64,000 bases of DNA, from NCBI RefSeq assembly GCF_030269125.1, contig NZ_BSSM01000001.1, positions 992,001 through 1,056,000 on the forward strand, read 5' to 3'. This DNA is from Streptomyces hygroscopicus subsp. hygroscopicus. Its GTDB lineage: Bacteria > Actinomycetota > Actinomycetes > Streptomycetales > Streptomycetaceae. This document shows positions 17,196-26,662 of this stretch, one piece after another (within the stretch, counting starts at the first letter, position 1; every line of letters starts with the position of its first letter). Under the pieces are notes generated by a model. It was given only the letters and a program-made list of their open reading frames with translations, ran no database searches and was not told where the DNA came from. The translations under genes were made by a program, and so were the position numbers.

Positions 17196-17939
17196 TCAGA
17201 CGTTCACGCCGTGGTTGCGCAGGTATGCGACGGGGTCGACGTCGGAGCCGTAGTCGGGGCCGGTGCGGGCCTCGAAGTGCAGGTGCGGGCCGGTGACGTT
17301 GCCGGTCGCGCCGGACAGGGCGATCTGCTGGCCCGCGGCGACCCGCTGGCCCACCGTGACGCCGATGGACGACAGATGGCCGTACTGGGTGTACATGCCG
17401 TCGGCCATGCGGATCACGATCTCGTTGCCGTACGCCCCGCCCCAGCCGGTGGAGACGACGGTGCCGACGCCGACCGCGTGCACGGGGGTGCCGGTGGCCG
17501 CGTGGAAGTCGATGCCGGTGTGCGAGCCGGAGGACCACAGGGAGCTGCCGACCTTGTAGCCGGTGGACACGTAGGAGTGCGCGATCGGGGCGACGAAGGT
17601 GTTCAGCCGCTTGCGCTCGGCCTCCCGGGCGGCGCGGGCCCTGGCCTCGCGCGCCTCCTTCGCCCGCGCGGCGGCGGCCTTCTCGGCCGCCTCGTGCTCG
17701 GCGATCCGCTGCTGGGCGGTGGCCTGGGCGTCGATGTGCTCGGCGAGGTCGTCGGTCGCGGCGAGCACCGGGGTGAGGCCGGTCTGCTCGGCGGTGTTCT
17801 CGGCGGCGAGCGCCGGGGACGCGGCGAGGGTGCCGATGACACCGGTGGTGGTCAGGGCCGCGACGCCGGCCGCGTGGACGGTGGTGCGCTTGACCCGGCC
17901 GGGCTTGCGGTGCTTCCCGGTGGCGCATACGAACGCCAT
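17196..17939 (-). CDS. Secreted M23-family cell-wall peptidase (LytM-like)
   Basis: A 247-residue zinc endopeptidase that should cleave peptidoglycan cross-bridges. Residues 1-46 form a signal peptide with basic start and LAASPALAAE cleavage region. Residues 60-112 are an Ala/Arg/Glu-rich helix, probably a coiled coil. The catalytic domain (115-235) has zinc ligands His140 and Asp144 (SHTGIDFH) and His221 in GPHLHFE, with catalytic His188 (YGHLS) and His219. The start ATG 17939 is preceded by GGAAAGGA. A ydaO-type c-di-AMP riboswitch occupies the leader, as for several Streptomyces muralytic genes, so expression should fall when c-di-AMP is high. Confidence 0.93.
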   Translation of the reverse strand: MAFVCATGKHRKPGRVKRTTVHAAGVAALTTTGVIGTLAASPALAAENTAEQTGLTPVLAATDDLAEHIDAQATAQQRIAEHEAAEKAAAARAKEAREARARAAREAERKRLNTFVAPIAHSYVSTGYKVGSSLWSSGSHTGIDFHAATGTPVHAVGVGTVVSTGWGGAYGNEIVIRMADGMYTQYGHLSSIGVTVGQRVAAGQQIALSGATGNVTGPHLHFEARTGPDYGSDVDPVAYLRNHGVNV

Positions 17940-17959
17940 GTGTGTGGCTCGTCCTTTCC

Positions 17960-18110
17960 TTCCCTCTCGCCTACCGGGTTAGCTGACGGGTTCGGAGCAG
18001 GAAGGTCTCCTACGGGCGCCACGCCGTCGCGCGGACGCCCGATTCACCCCAAGGGACGGTGGGTCCCCGGCTCCCCCGGCTCGCGCCTGGGGGGACTCGG
18101 CGATGGCTGT
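17960..18110 (-). promoter_or_regulatory. ydaO-type c-di-AMP riboswitch
   Basis: Read on the minus strand, the leader carries the hallmark blocks in order: a 5' CGCCGAG arm near 18102, GAGCCGGGGGAGCCGGGGAC, TTGGGGTGAATCGG, GTAGGAGACCTTCCTGCTCC, GAACCCGTCAGCTAACCCGG and the closing TAGGCGAGAGG near 17970. The CGCC and GGCG ends form the P1 stem. This is the class named ydaO/kimA, which binds cyclic di-AMP and is common upstream of actinobacterial cell-wall hydrolase genes. About 20 bases separate it from the M23 start codon. Confidence 0.92.
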
Positions 18111-18155
18111 CCGGTGCCGCGGCTGCGGCGCACTGCCCGACGGACAACCCGGACG

Positions 18156-18185
18156 ACGCTAAGCGCACCGGCTCTCAAAGCCCAA
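18156..18185 (-). promoter_or_regulatory. Candidate promoter for the riboswitch-M23 transcript
   Basis: On the minus strand TTGGGC (18185-18180) and TAGCGT (18161-18156) are separated by 18 bases, close to the HrdB-type pattern TTGNNN-N17/18-TANNNT. Transcription from about 18149 would give a leader of about 210 nt containing the whole riboswitch. Confidence 0.45.
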
Positions 18186-18273
18186 ACGGATCGCGGCTTT
18201 TGTAGCGCATCCCACAGGGCAGACAGGCAACCTCCGCCCCAATTCGGACATCCTGGGAACAGAGTGGAACAAA

Positions 18274-18311
18274 GTGGGGCCCTGACGACCCGTAGGCCGT
18301 CAGGGCCCCAC
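18274..18311 (-). terminator. Terminator of the M16 peptidase operon
   Basis: A perfect 14-bp stem (18274-18287 with 18298-18311), loop 10, lies 28 bases past the stop codon of the downstream M16 gene. Confidence 0.85.
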
Positions 18312-18338
18312 CGCTGAGGAGCCTGCCCGCGCGTGCCG

Positions 18339-19730
18339 TTACTCGGCCGCCACCACGGTGACCTCGCCGAGGCCCAGCGCCTCGACCGGCGCCTTGATCT
18401 GCGCGGCGTCGCCGACCAGGACGGTCACCAGGCGGTCCACCGGGAAGGCGTTGACGACGGCCGCGGTAGCCTCCACGGTGCCCGTCGCGGCCAGCTGCCG
18501 GTAGAGCGTCGCCTGGAAGTCGTCGGGCAGGTGCTGCTCCACCTGGTCGGCGAGCGTCCCCGCGACGGCCGCCGCGGTCTCGTACTTGAGCGGCGCGACG
18601 CCGACGAGGTTCTGCACGGCGACGTCCCGCTCGGCGTCGGTCAGGCCCTCCGCCGCGAGGGTGCGCAGCACCTTCCACAGGTCGTCCAGGGCGGGACCCG
18701 TGTTGGGAGTGTCCACCGAGCCGCTGATGGCCAGCATGGAGACGCCGTTGCCCTCGGGACCCGAACGGAGCACCTGCCCGAACGCGCGCACCCCGTAGGT
18801 GTAGCCCTTCTCCTCCCGCAGGACGCGGTCCAGCCGGGAGGTGAGGGTGCCGCCGAGGCAGTACGTGCCGAGAACCTGGGCGGGCCACACCCGGTCGTGC
18901 CGGTCCGCGCCGACCCGGCCGATGAGCAGCTGCGTCTGGACGGCGCCGGGGCGGTCCACGATGACCACGCGCCCGGTGTCGTCGGCCGTCACCGCGGGCA
19001 CCGGCCGGGGCTCGCCCGGGGTGCCCGTCCAGGCGCCCAGGGTGTCGCCGAGCAGCGCGTCCAGGTCGATGCCGGTGAGGTCGCCGACCACGACCGCGGT
19101 GGCCGTGGCGGGGCGCACGTGGCGGTCGTAGAACGCCCGGACGGCGACCGCGTCGATCTTCTCGACCGTCTCCTCGGTGCCCTGGCGCGGCCGGGACATG
19201 CGCGCGGTCGCCGGGAACAGCTCCTTGGAGAGTTCCTTGGCGGCCCGGCGGGCGGGGTTGGCCAGCTCGTGCGGGATCTCGTCCAGGCGGTTGCGGACCA
19301 GCCGCTCGACCTCGCTCTCGGCGAAGGCGGGGGCGCGCAGCGCGTCGGCGAGCAGCCCGAGGCCCTTGGCCAGGCGGGAGGCGGGTACCTCCAGGCTGAG
19401 CCGGACGCCGGGATGGTCGGCGTGGGCGTCGAGGGTGGCGCCCGCGCGCTCCAGCTCGGCGGCGAACTCCTCGGCGGAGTGCTGGTCGGTTCCCTCGGAG
19501 AAGGCCCGCGCCATGATGGTGGCGACGCCGTCCAGGCCGGCCGGCTCGGCGTCCAGGGGGGCGTCCAGGAGCACCTCGACGGCGACGACCTGCTGTCCGG
19601 GGCGGTGGCAGCGCAGCACGGTCAGGCCGTTGTCGAGCGCGGCGCGCTCGGGGGCCGGGAAGGCCCACGGCTTCGCCTCGCCGGCCTGCGGCTGGGGGTG
19701 GAAGTCCATGGTGGCGAGCTGCTCGGTCAC
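18339..19730 (-). CDS. M16-family peptidase homologue lacking the zinc motif (partner subunit)
   Basis: A 463-residue M16 homologue with both half-domains but no HxxEH; at the expected place it reads DGVATIMARAFSEGTD. Its C-terminal half keeps the substrate-binding Arg/Tyr region TSRLDRVLREEKGYTYGVRA. This matches the non-catalytic subunit of two-gene M16B proteases, in which one chain carries zinc and the other the Arg/Tyr pair. GTG 19730 overlaps the stop of the upstream M16 gene by four bases (GTGA), so the two are co-translated, presumably to form a heterodimer. It ends at a strong hairpin. Confidence 0.88.
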   Translation of the reverse strand: MTEQLATMDFHPQPQAGEAKPWAFPAPERAALDNGLTVLRCHRPGQQVVAVEVLLDAPLDAEPAGLDGVATIMARAFSEGTDQHSAEEFAAELERAGATLDAHADHPGVRLSLEVPASRLAKGLGLLADALRAPAFAESEVERLVRNRLDEIPHELANPARRAAKELSKELFPATARMSRPRQGTEETVEKIDAVAVRAFYDRHVRPATATAVVVGDLTGIDLDALLGDTLGAWTGTPGEPRPVPAVTADDTGRVVIVDRPGAVQTQLLIGRVGADRHDRVWPAQVLGTYCLGGTLTSRLDRVLREEKGYTYGVRAFGQVLRSGPEGNGVSMLAISGSVDTPNTGPALDDLWKVLRTLAAEGLTDAERDVAVQNLVGVAPLKYETAAAVAGTLADQVEQHLPDDFQATLYRQLAATGTVEATAAVVNAFPVDRLVTVLVGDAAQIKAPVEALGLGEVTVVAAE

Positions 19731-21121
19731 TTGGCCGTCTCCTCGTTCTCGTTTCCGGCCTCTACGGTGGCTTCCGACTCCGGGTCCGCGGGCACATCGG
19801 CGTCCTCGACGGCCTGCGGGGACTTCGGCTCGTAGACCAGGACCGCGCGGTTGTCGGGGCGCAGCCGGGCCTTGGCGACCTCCCGGACCTCCTCGGGGGT
19901 CACCTCCAGGATGCGCTGCACGGCGTTCAGCGCGAGCTGCGGGTCGCCGAACAGGACGGCGTAGCGGCACAGTTCGTCGGCGCGGCCCGCGACGGTGCCG
20001 AGCCGGTCCAGCCACTCGCGCTCCAGCTGGGCCTGGGCGCGCTCCATCTCCTCCGGGGTGGGGCCCTCCTCGGCGAACCGGGCCAGCTCCTCGTCGATGG
20101 CGGTCTCGATGACCGGCACCTCCACGTCGCCGGAGGTCTTCACGTCCAGCCAGCCCATGGAGGGCGCGCCGGCCAGGCGCAGCAGGCCGAAGCCGGCCGC
20201 GACGGCCGTACGGTCGCGCCGCACGAGGCGGTTGTACAGCCGGGAGGACTCGCCGCCGCCGAGCACGGTCAGGGCGAGGTCGGCCGCGTCGCACGCGCGC
20301 GAGCCGTCCTGCGGCAGCCGGTAGGCGGCCATCAGGGCGCGCGCCGGGACCTCCTCGACGACGACCTCGCGCCGCTGCTCGCCGATGACGTCCGGCAGGG
20401 AGCCGTCCCGGGGCGCGGGCTTGCCGTCGTGCGCCGGGATCGAACCGAAGTACTTCTCGATCCAGGCGAGCGTCTGCGCGGGGTCGATGTCGCCGACCAC
20501 GGAGAGCACCGCGTTGTTCGGCGCGTAGTAGGTGCGGAAGAACTGGCGGGCGTCCTCCAGGGTGGCCGCGTCCAGGTCCGCCATGGAGCCGATCGGCGTG
20601 TGGTGGTAGGGGTGGCCCTCCGGGTACGACAGGGCGGTCAGCTTCTCGAAGGCGGTGCCGTAGGGGACGTTGTCGTAGCGCTGGCGGCGCTCGTTCTTGA
20701 CGACGTCGCGCTGGTTCTCCATGGACTCGTCGTCCAGGGCGGTCAGCAGGGAGCCCATGCGGTCGGCCTCAAGCCAGAGCGCGAGCTCCAGCTGGTGGGC
20801 GGGCATGGTCTCGAAGTAGTTGGTGCGCTCGAAGCTGGTGGTGCCGTTGAGCGAGCCGCCGGCGCCCTGCACCAGCTCGAAGTGACCGTTGCCCTTGACC
20901 TGCCCGGAACCCTGGAACATCAGGTGCTCGAAGAGGTGGGCCAGGCCGGTGCGGCCCTTGACCTCGTGGCGGGAACCGACGTCGTACCAGAGGCAGACCG
21001 CCGCCACCGGGGTCAGGTGGTCCTCGGAAAGCACCACGCGCAGACCGTTGGCCAGCCGGTGCTCGGTCGCTGTCAGGCCCCCGGAGCCTGCCTCGGCCGT
21101 GGTCGTGTGACCCATGGGCAT
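19727..21121 (-). CDS. Zinc-dependent M16-family peptidase (catalytic subunit)
   Basis: A 464-residue insulinase-family peptidase. The inverted zinc motif HLFEH is at residues 62-66 and the third ligand is Glu144 in VVKNE, about 77 residues later as in HxxEHx76E. The C-terminal half has SSRLYNRLVRRDRTAVAAGF where the Tyr-containing substrate motif would be, so it has lost the feature its partner keeps. No signal peptide, so probably cytoplasmic. The ATG at 21121 has AAGGGA five bases upstream. It is the first gene of a two-gene operon divergent from parC. The C-terminus is an acidic tail. Confidence 0.92.
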   Translation of the reverse strand: MPMGHTTTAEAGSGGLTATEHRLANGLRVVLSEDHLTPVAAVCLWYDVGSRHEVKGRTGLAHLFEHLMFQGSGQVKGNGHFELVQGAGGSLNGTTSFERTNYFETMPAHQLELALWLEADRMGSLLTALDDESMENQRDVVKNERRQRYDNVPYGTAFEKLTALSYPEGHPYHHTPIGSMADLDAATLEDARQFFRTYYAPNNAVLSVVGDIDPAQTLAWIEKYFGSIPAHDGKPAPRDGSLPDVIGEQRREVVVEEVPARALMAAYRLPQDGSRACDAADLALTVLGGGESSRLYNRLVRRDRTAVAAGFGLLRLAGAPSMGWLDVKTSGDVEVPVIETAIDEELARFAEEGPTPEEMERAQAQLEREWLDRLGTVAGRADELCRYAVLFGDPQLALNAVQRILEVTPEEVREVAKARLRPDNRAVLVYEPKSPQAVEDADVPADPESEATVEAGNENEETAK

Positions 21122-21413
21122 GTACGTCCCTTCGCGAGCGGAGGCGGTTGTGGAAACCGCGGTTTTCCTGCCGTTCCTGCCACTGTATGCAAAGCGTGCG
21201 GGGCCTCGGCGAAGTTCCCGCGGCACGTACGCCCACAGCGGATCGCGTAGCCTGCCTCGCACCCGGACCCGGTGATCGCCCGGGCGACGGTCCGGGTTGT
21301 CAGTGCCCCGGGCCACAATGGTCCGCGACAGATCCGTCAACAGCTTCAGCACGAGCGAGCCGAAGGGTGCGCGCCCCGAAGGCGAGCGATCAGATCAGGA
21401 GGAGCCGGCAGCG

Positions 21414-23873
<2,460 letters not shown>

Positions 23874-23874
23874 G

Positions 23875-23900
23875 CGGCGGCAGGACAACTCCTGCCGCCG
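23875..23900. terminator. Bidirectional terminator between parC and cobW
   Basis: A perfect 11-bp inverted repeat CGGCGGCAGGA (23875-23885) with TCCTGCCGCCG (23890-23900), loop CAAC, starts two bases after the parC stop and ends 10 bases before the convergent cobW stop. Confidence 0.85.
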
Positions 23901-23910
23901 TGGCGCTCCG

Positions 23911-25029
23911 CTAGCCGCCGTAGGGCTCCGGGTCGGGTTCGTCCTCGGAGCCCTGCACGTAGCGCAGGACGCCCCACATGCCGTGTTCGTCGGCGTGCGG
24001 GGCGTCGCTCTCGCACCCCTTCAGTTCCTTGCCGAGCGCCTCGGTGCCGATGCCGGAGCCGATCAGGACGAGCTGGGTGCGGCGGGCCTCGCCGGGCGCC
24101 CAGGGCTCGGGGTAGAAGCGCAGGAACCGGCCGACGGCGTGCACGGTGTACCGGTTGCGGGGATCGCAGGGGCCGAGGTCGACATGGCCCTTGACCCGGT
24201 ACAGCCCCTCGGGCCGGCTGTCCAGGAACCGCATGAGGCGGCGCGGGTCCAGGGGGACGTCCGAGGTGAAGGACAGGCTGTCGTAGCCGGTGTGCAGGTG
24301 CCCGGCGTGACCGTCCGCCCCTGGATCGTCCGGGTCGCGGCCGTCGCCGCGGTCGTGCAGGTCGTCGAAGGACAGCTGGCCGATGCGCTCCTCGCTCGGC
24401 CGGCAGTCGAAGAGGAACTCGGGATCGAGACGCCCGTAGGTGGCCGGTACGACGGCGGCCCGGTCGGTCAGGGACCCCACCAGGGCGAGCACCCGTTCGG
24501 GGTCCTCGGTCCGGTCGAGCTTGTTGACGACGACCAGGTCAGCGAGGGCCAGATGCCGGTCGATCTCGGGGTGCCGCGCGCGCGTGTCGTCGAACTCGGC
24601 CGCGTCCACGACCTCGACCAGGCCGCCGTAGACGACGCCGGGGTGCTCGCTGGCGAGCACCATCCGCACCAGTTCCTGGGGTTCGGCGAGTCCGCTGGCC
24701 TCGATGACGATCACGTCGATCCCGGCCTCGGGCGCGGCGAGTCTGCCCAGGTAGACGTCGAGTTCACCGGCATCCACCGCGCAGCACAGGCAGCCGTTGC
24801 CCAGGGAGACGGTGGAGTCGCCGAGGGCGCCCGCGACGGCCAGGGCGTCGATCTCGATGGCGCCGAAGTCGTTGACGATCGCTCCGATCCTGCTGCCGGC
24901 GCTGCGGTGCAGCAGGTGGTTGAGGAGCGTGGTCTTCCCGGAGCCGAGGAAACCGGCCAGGACGACGACCGGGATCTGCTGCGGGGGGCGACGGCTGCCG
25001 TCCGTGCTGTGCGCCAAGCTGTTCCCCAA
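23911..25029 (-). CDS. CobW/COG0523-family G3E GTPase, probable metal chaperone
   Basis: A 372-residue G3E-family GTPase. It has the Walker A loop [10 protein letters not shown] at residues 25-34, the metal-binding GNGCLCC motif near 80 and the guanine motif VVNKLD near 150, then a CobW C-terminal domain. A short His/Asp-rich insert ([27 protein letters not shown]) near 245 may bind metal. Family members deliver Zn2+, Co2+ or Fe to enzymes; I saw no Zur-type palindrome upstream. The TTG at 25029 is chosen because AGGAGAAAGG lies before it and because upstream sequence is low-complexity; another TTG a few codons later is possible. Confidence 0.87.
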   Translation of the reverse strand: MGNSLAHSTDGSRRPPQQIPVVVLAGFLGSGKTTLLNHLLHRSAGSRIGAIVNDFGAIEIDALAVAGALGDSTVSLGNGCLCCAVDAGELDVYLGRLAAPEAGIDVIVIEASGLAEPQELVRMVLASEHPGVVYGGLVEVVDAAEFDDTRARHPEIDRHLALADLVVVNKLDRTEDPERVLALVGSLTDRAAVVPATYGRLDPEFLFDCRPSEERIGQLSFDDLHDRGDGRDPDDPGADGHAGHLHTGYDSLSFTSDVPLDPRRLMRFLDSRPEGLYRVKGHVDLGPCDPRNRYTVHAVGRFLRFYPEPWAPGEARRTQLVLIGSGIGTEALGKELKGCESDAPHADEHGMWGVLRYVQGSEDEPDPEPYGG

Positions 25030-25386
25030 GGGGCGGCCTTTCTCCTGTGAACGGGCTGCGGACCAGGATAAAAGGGCCCCGGGGGCGGCAGGGCCCCGAG
25101 CGTGGGACGCAAGGGTCTCGGAGCAGAGGCCCGAGGGGGGCGAGGGGGGCAGGCCCAGGTTCGGGGGCGAGGGAAGGCGGGTCCCAGCCGGGGGCGCAAG
25201 AAGAGCAGGACCGGGTTCGGGGCGGGGAAGGCGGGTCCAAGGCCCGCGGGCACGACGGGGCGGGCCCAGGCCCGCGAGGCGCGAGGGAGCGGGGCCCAGG
25301 CCCGCGAGGCGCGGGGAGGGCGGTCCCAGGCCCGGACGGGGCAAGGTCCCGGAACCGGGACGGAGAGCCGGGGCCGGGCCGGCCGG
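25030..25386. other. Low-complexity intergenic stretch between cobW and citrate synthase
   Basis: No gene is seen in these 357 bases. Most of it is a purine-biased, degenerate repeat tract. The 45 bases nearest cobW must hold its promoter and start region. Confidence 0.5.
25105..25345. repeat. Degenerate GC-rich tandem repeat
   Basis: Imperfect copies of about 30 bases follow one another; the clearest pair shares GGCCCAGGCCCGCGAGGCGC at 25263 and 25293, and earlier copies vary (GGCGGGTCCCAGCC, GGCGGGTCCAAGGCC). In one minus-strand frame it would read repeats of RLAGLGP, but there is no start or ribosome site, so I treat it as non-coding. Confidence 0.55.
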
Positions 25387-26550
25387 TCAGGCGGCGGGTA
25401 CCGCGACCGGTGGCTCGGGGCCCACATAACGCGCCACCGGGCGGATGATCTTCGGGTCGGCCGCCTGTTCCAGGATGTTGGCGCTCCAGCCCACGACCCG
25501 GGCCGCGGCGAAGGTGGGGGTGAACATCTCCCGGGGCAGGCCACACAGTTCCATCACCACACCGGCGTAGAACTCGACGTTGACGTGGAGTTCGCGGCCC
25601 GGCTTCAGCTCGGCGAGGATGGCCTCGACCCGGCGTTCGACCTCCACCGCGAGGTCCACCCGGGGGCCGCCGAAGCCGAGGGCGATCTCCCGCAGCATCC
25701 GCGAACGGGGGTCCTCCGTGCGGTAGACGGCGTGTCCGAAGCCCATGATCCGCTCGCCGGCCATCACCCGTTCCCGGATCCAGGGGTCTATGCGGTCCGG
25801 GGTGCCGATCGCGTCCAGGGTGTCCAGGGCCCGGCTGGGCGCACCCCCGTGCAGCGGGCCGGACAGCGCGCCCACGGCGCCGGTCAGACAGGCCGCCGCG
25901 TCGGCGCCGGTGGAGGCGATGACCCGCCCCGTGAAGGTTGACGCATTGAATCCGTGGTCAATAGTAGAGATCAAGTATTGCTCGACCGCACGAGCCCTGC
26001 GCGGATCGGGTTCCGAACCGGTCAGCATGTACAGGTAGTTGGCCGCGTACGGCAGATCGTCACGCGGCTCCACCGGGTCGAGCCCCCGCCCCAGTCGGTA
26101 CAGGGCGGTGAGCAGGGTGGGGACGGCGGCGCAGGCGGCCAGGGCGTCGGCGCGGCGCCGGTCGGCGTCGAGGTCGTACAGCGGCCTGAATCCGCGTGCC
26201 GCGCCGAGCAGGGACAGCGCGGTGCGCAGGCCGGCCAGCGGGCCGGAGGCGCGGCCGGCGGCGGCGATGGCGGGCAGGGCCGCCCGGACCTCCTCGGGCA
26301 GCCGCCGCAGCGCCGCGGTCTCGGCGATGAAGGCGGCACCGCGCTCGGCGTCGGGGAGGGCGCCGTGCGCGAGCAGGTGCCAGACGTCCTCGAAGCGGCG
26401 GGTGCGCGCGAGATCGACCGCCGAGTACTGGCGGTAGTGGTAGAAGCCCTCCCAGCCCCGGACGTCGCCGATCTCCGTCTCGGTGACGACGACGCCCGCG
26501 AGACCGCGAGGGGCCTCGACGAGGGGTGCTGCGGTCCTGTCGATGGTCAT
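25387..26550 (-). CDS. Citrate synthase-family protein (paralogue 1)
   Basis: A 387-residue citrate synthase-fold protein; the family condenses acetyl-CoA (or propionyl-CoA) with oxaloacetate. Two active-site His are present in SGPLHGGAP and MGFGHAVYR. The catalytic Asp of the NVDFYSG motif is Glu here (NVEFYAG), which could weaken or alter catalysis. The C-terminus has WSANILEQ and RPVARYVGP. ATG 26550 sits just inside the AT-rich divergent region. A stretch of rare, AT-rich codons occurs at 25930-25980. It is divergent from a second citrate synthase with a DNA-binding domain; the main Streptomyces citrate synthase gene is elsewhere, so this is probably an accessory enzyme. Confidence 0.85.
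   Translation of the reverse strand: MTIDRTAAPLVEAPRGLAGVVVTETEIGDVRGWEGFYHYRQYSAVDLARTRRFEDVWHLLAHGALPDAERGAAFIAETAALRRLPEEVRAALPAIAAAGRASGPLAGLRTALSLLGAARGFRPLYDLDADRRRADALAACAAVPTLLTALYRLGRGLDPVEPRDDLPYAANYLYMLTGSEPDPRRARAVEQYLISTIDHGFNASTFTGRVIASTGADAAACLTGAVGALSGPLHGGAPSRALDTLDAIGTPDRIDPWIRERVMAGERIMGFGHAVYRTEDPRSRMLREIALGFGGPRVDLAVEVERRVEAILAELKPGRELHVNVEFYAGVVMELCGLPREMFTPTFAAARVVGWSANILEQAADPKIIRPVARYVGPEPPVAVPAA
25938..25974. promoter_or_regulatory. AT-rich run with TTGA/TCAA half-sites inside the citrate synthase gene
   Basis: TTGA at 25938 and 25946 and TCAA at 25958 and 25971 occur within 37 bases. The words GTCAAT and ATTGAATC also occur in the intergenic cluster at 26601-26618. 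The codons here are rare for this genome (CAA, TTG, TCT, ACT, ATT, GGA, AAT, TCA within about 18 codons), which suggests selection on the DNA or RNA sequence. A role as an internal operator is inference. Confidence 0.35.
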
Positions 26551-26581
26551 GATGCTCCTTCCCGAGCTTGATCCGACTGTC

Positions 26582-26648
26582 CACTCTTGATGTTTTATCT
26601 GTCAATGTTGATTGAATCAATCTATGAAGAGTTGGCCATCAAGAAGTG
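26582..26648. promoter_or_regulatory. Palindromic half-site cluster between the divergent citrate synthase genes
   Basis: The region contains the perfect odd palindrome TTGATTGAATCAA (26608-26620), the dyad TCAATGTTGA (26602-26611) and an outer inverted repeat CTTGATG (26586-26592) with CATCAAG (26637-26643). In all, six TTGA/TCAA half-sites fall in 56 bases. It is much richer in AT than its surroundings. It is a natural operator for the HTH domain of the adjacent fusion protein, by inference. Confidence 0.55.
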
Positions 26649-26662
26649 CAGAGGCCGCTACG

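Noticed and set aside
18055-18085. GC-rich hairpin near 18070 as a terminator or dispersed repeat
   Set aside because: It is part of the conserved ydaO riboswitch core on the minus strand.
25105-25345. Possible CRISPR array because of repeated 30-base words
   Set aside because: Repeats are degenerate and contiguous with no unique spacers, and no cas genes are in the window.
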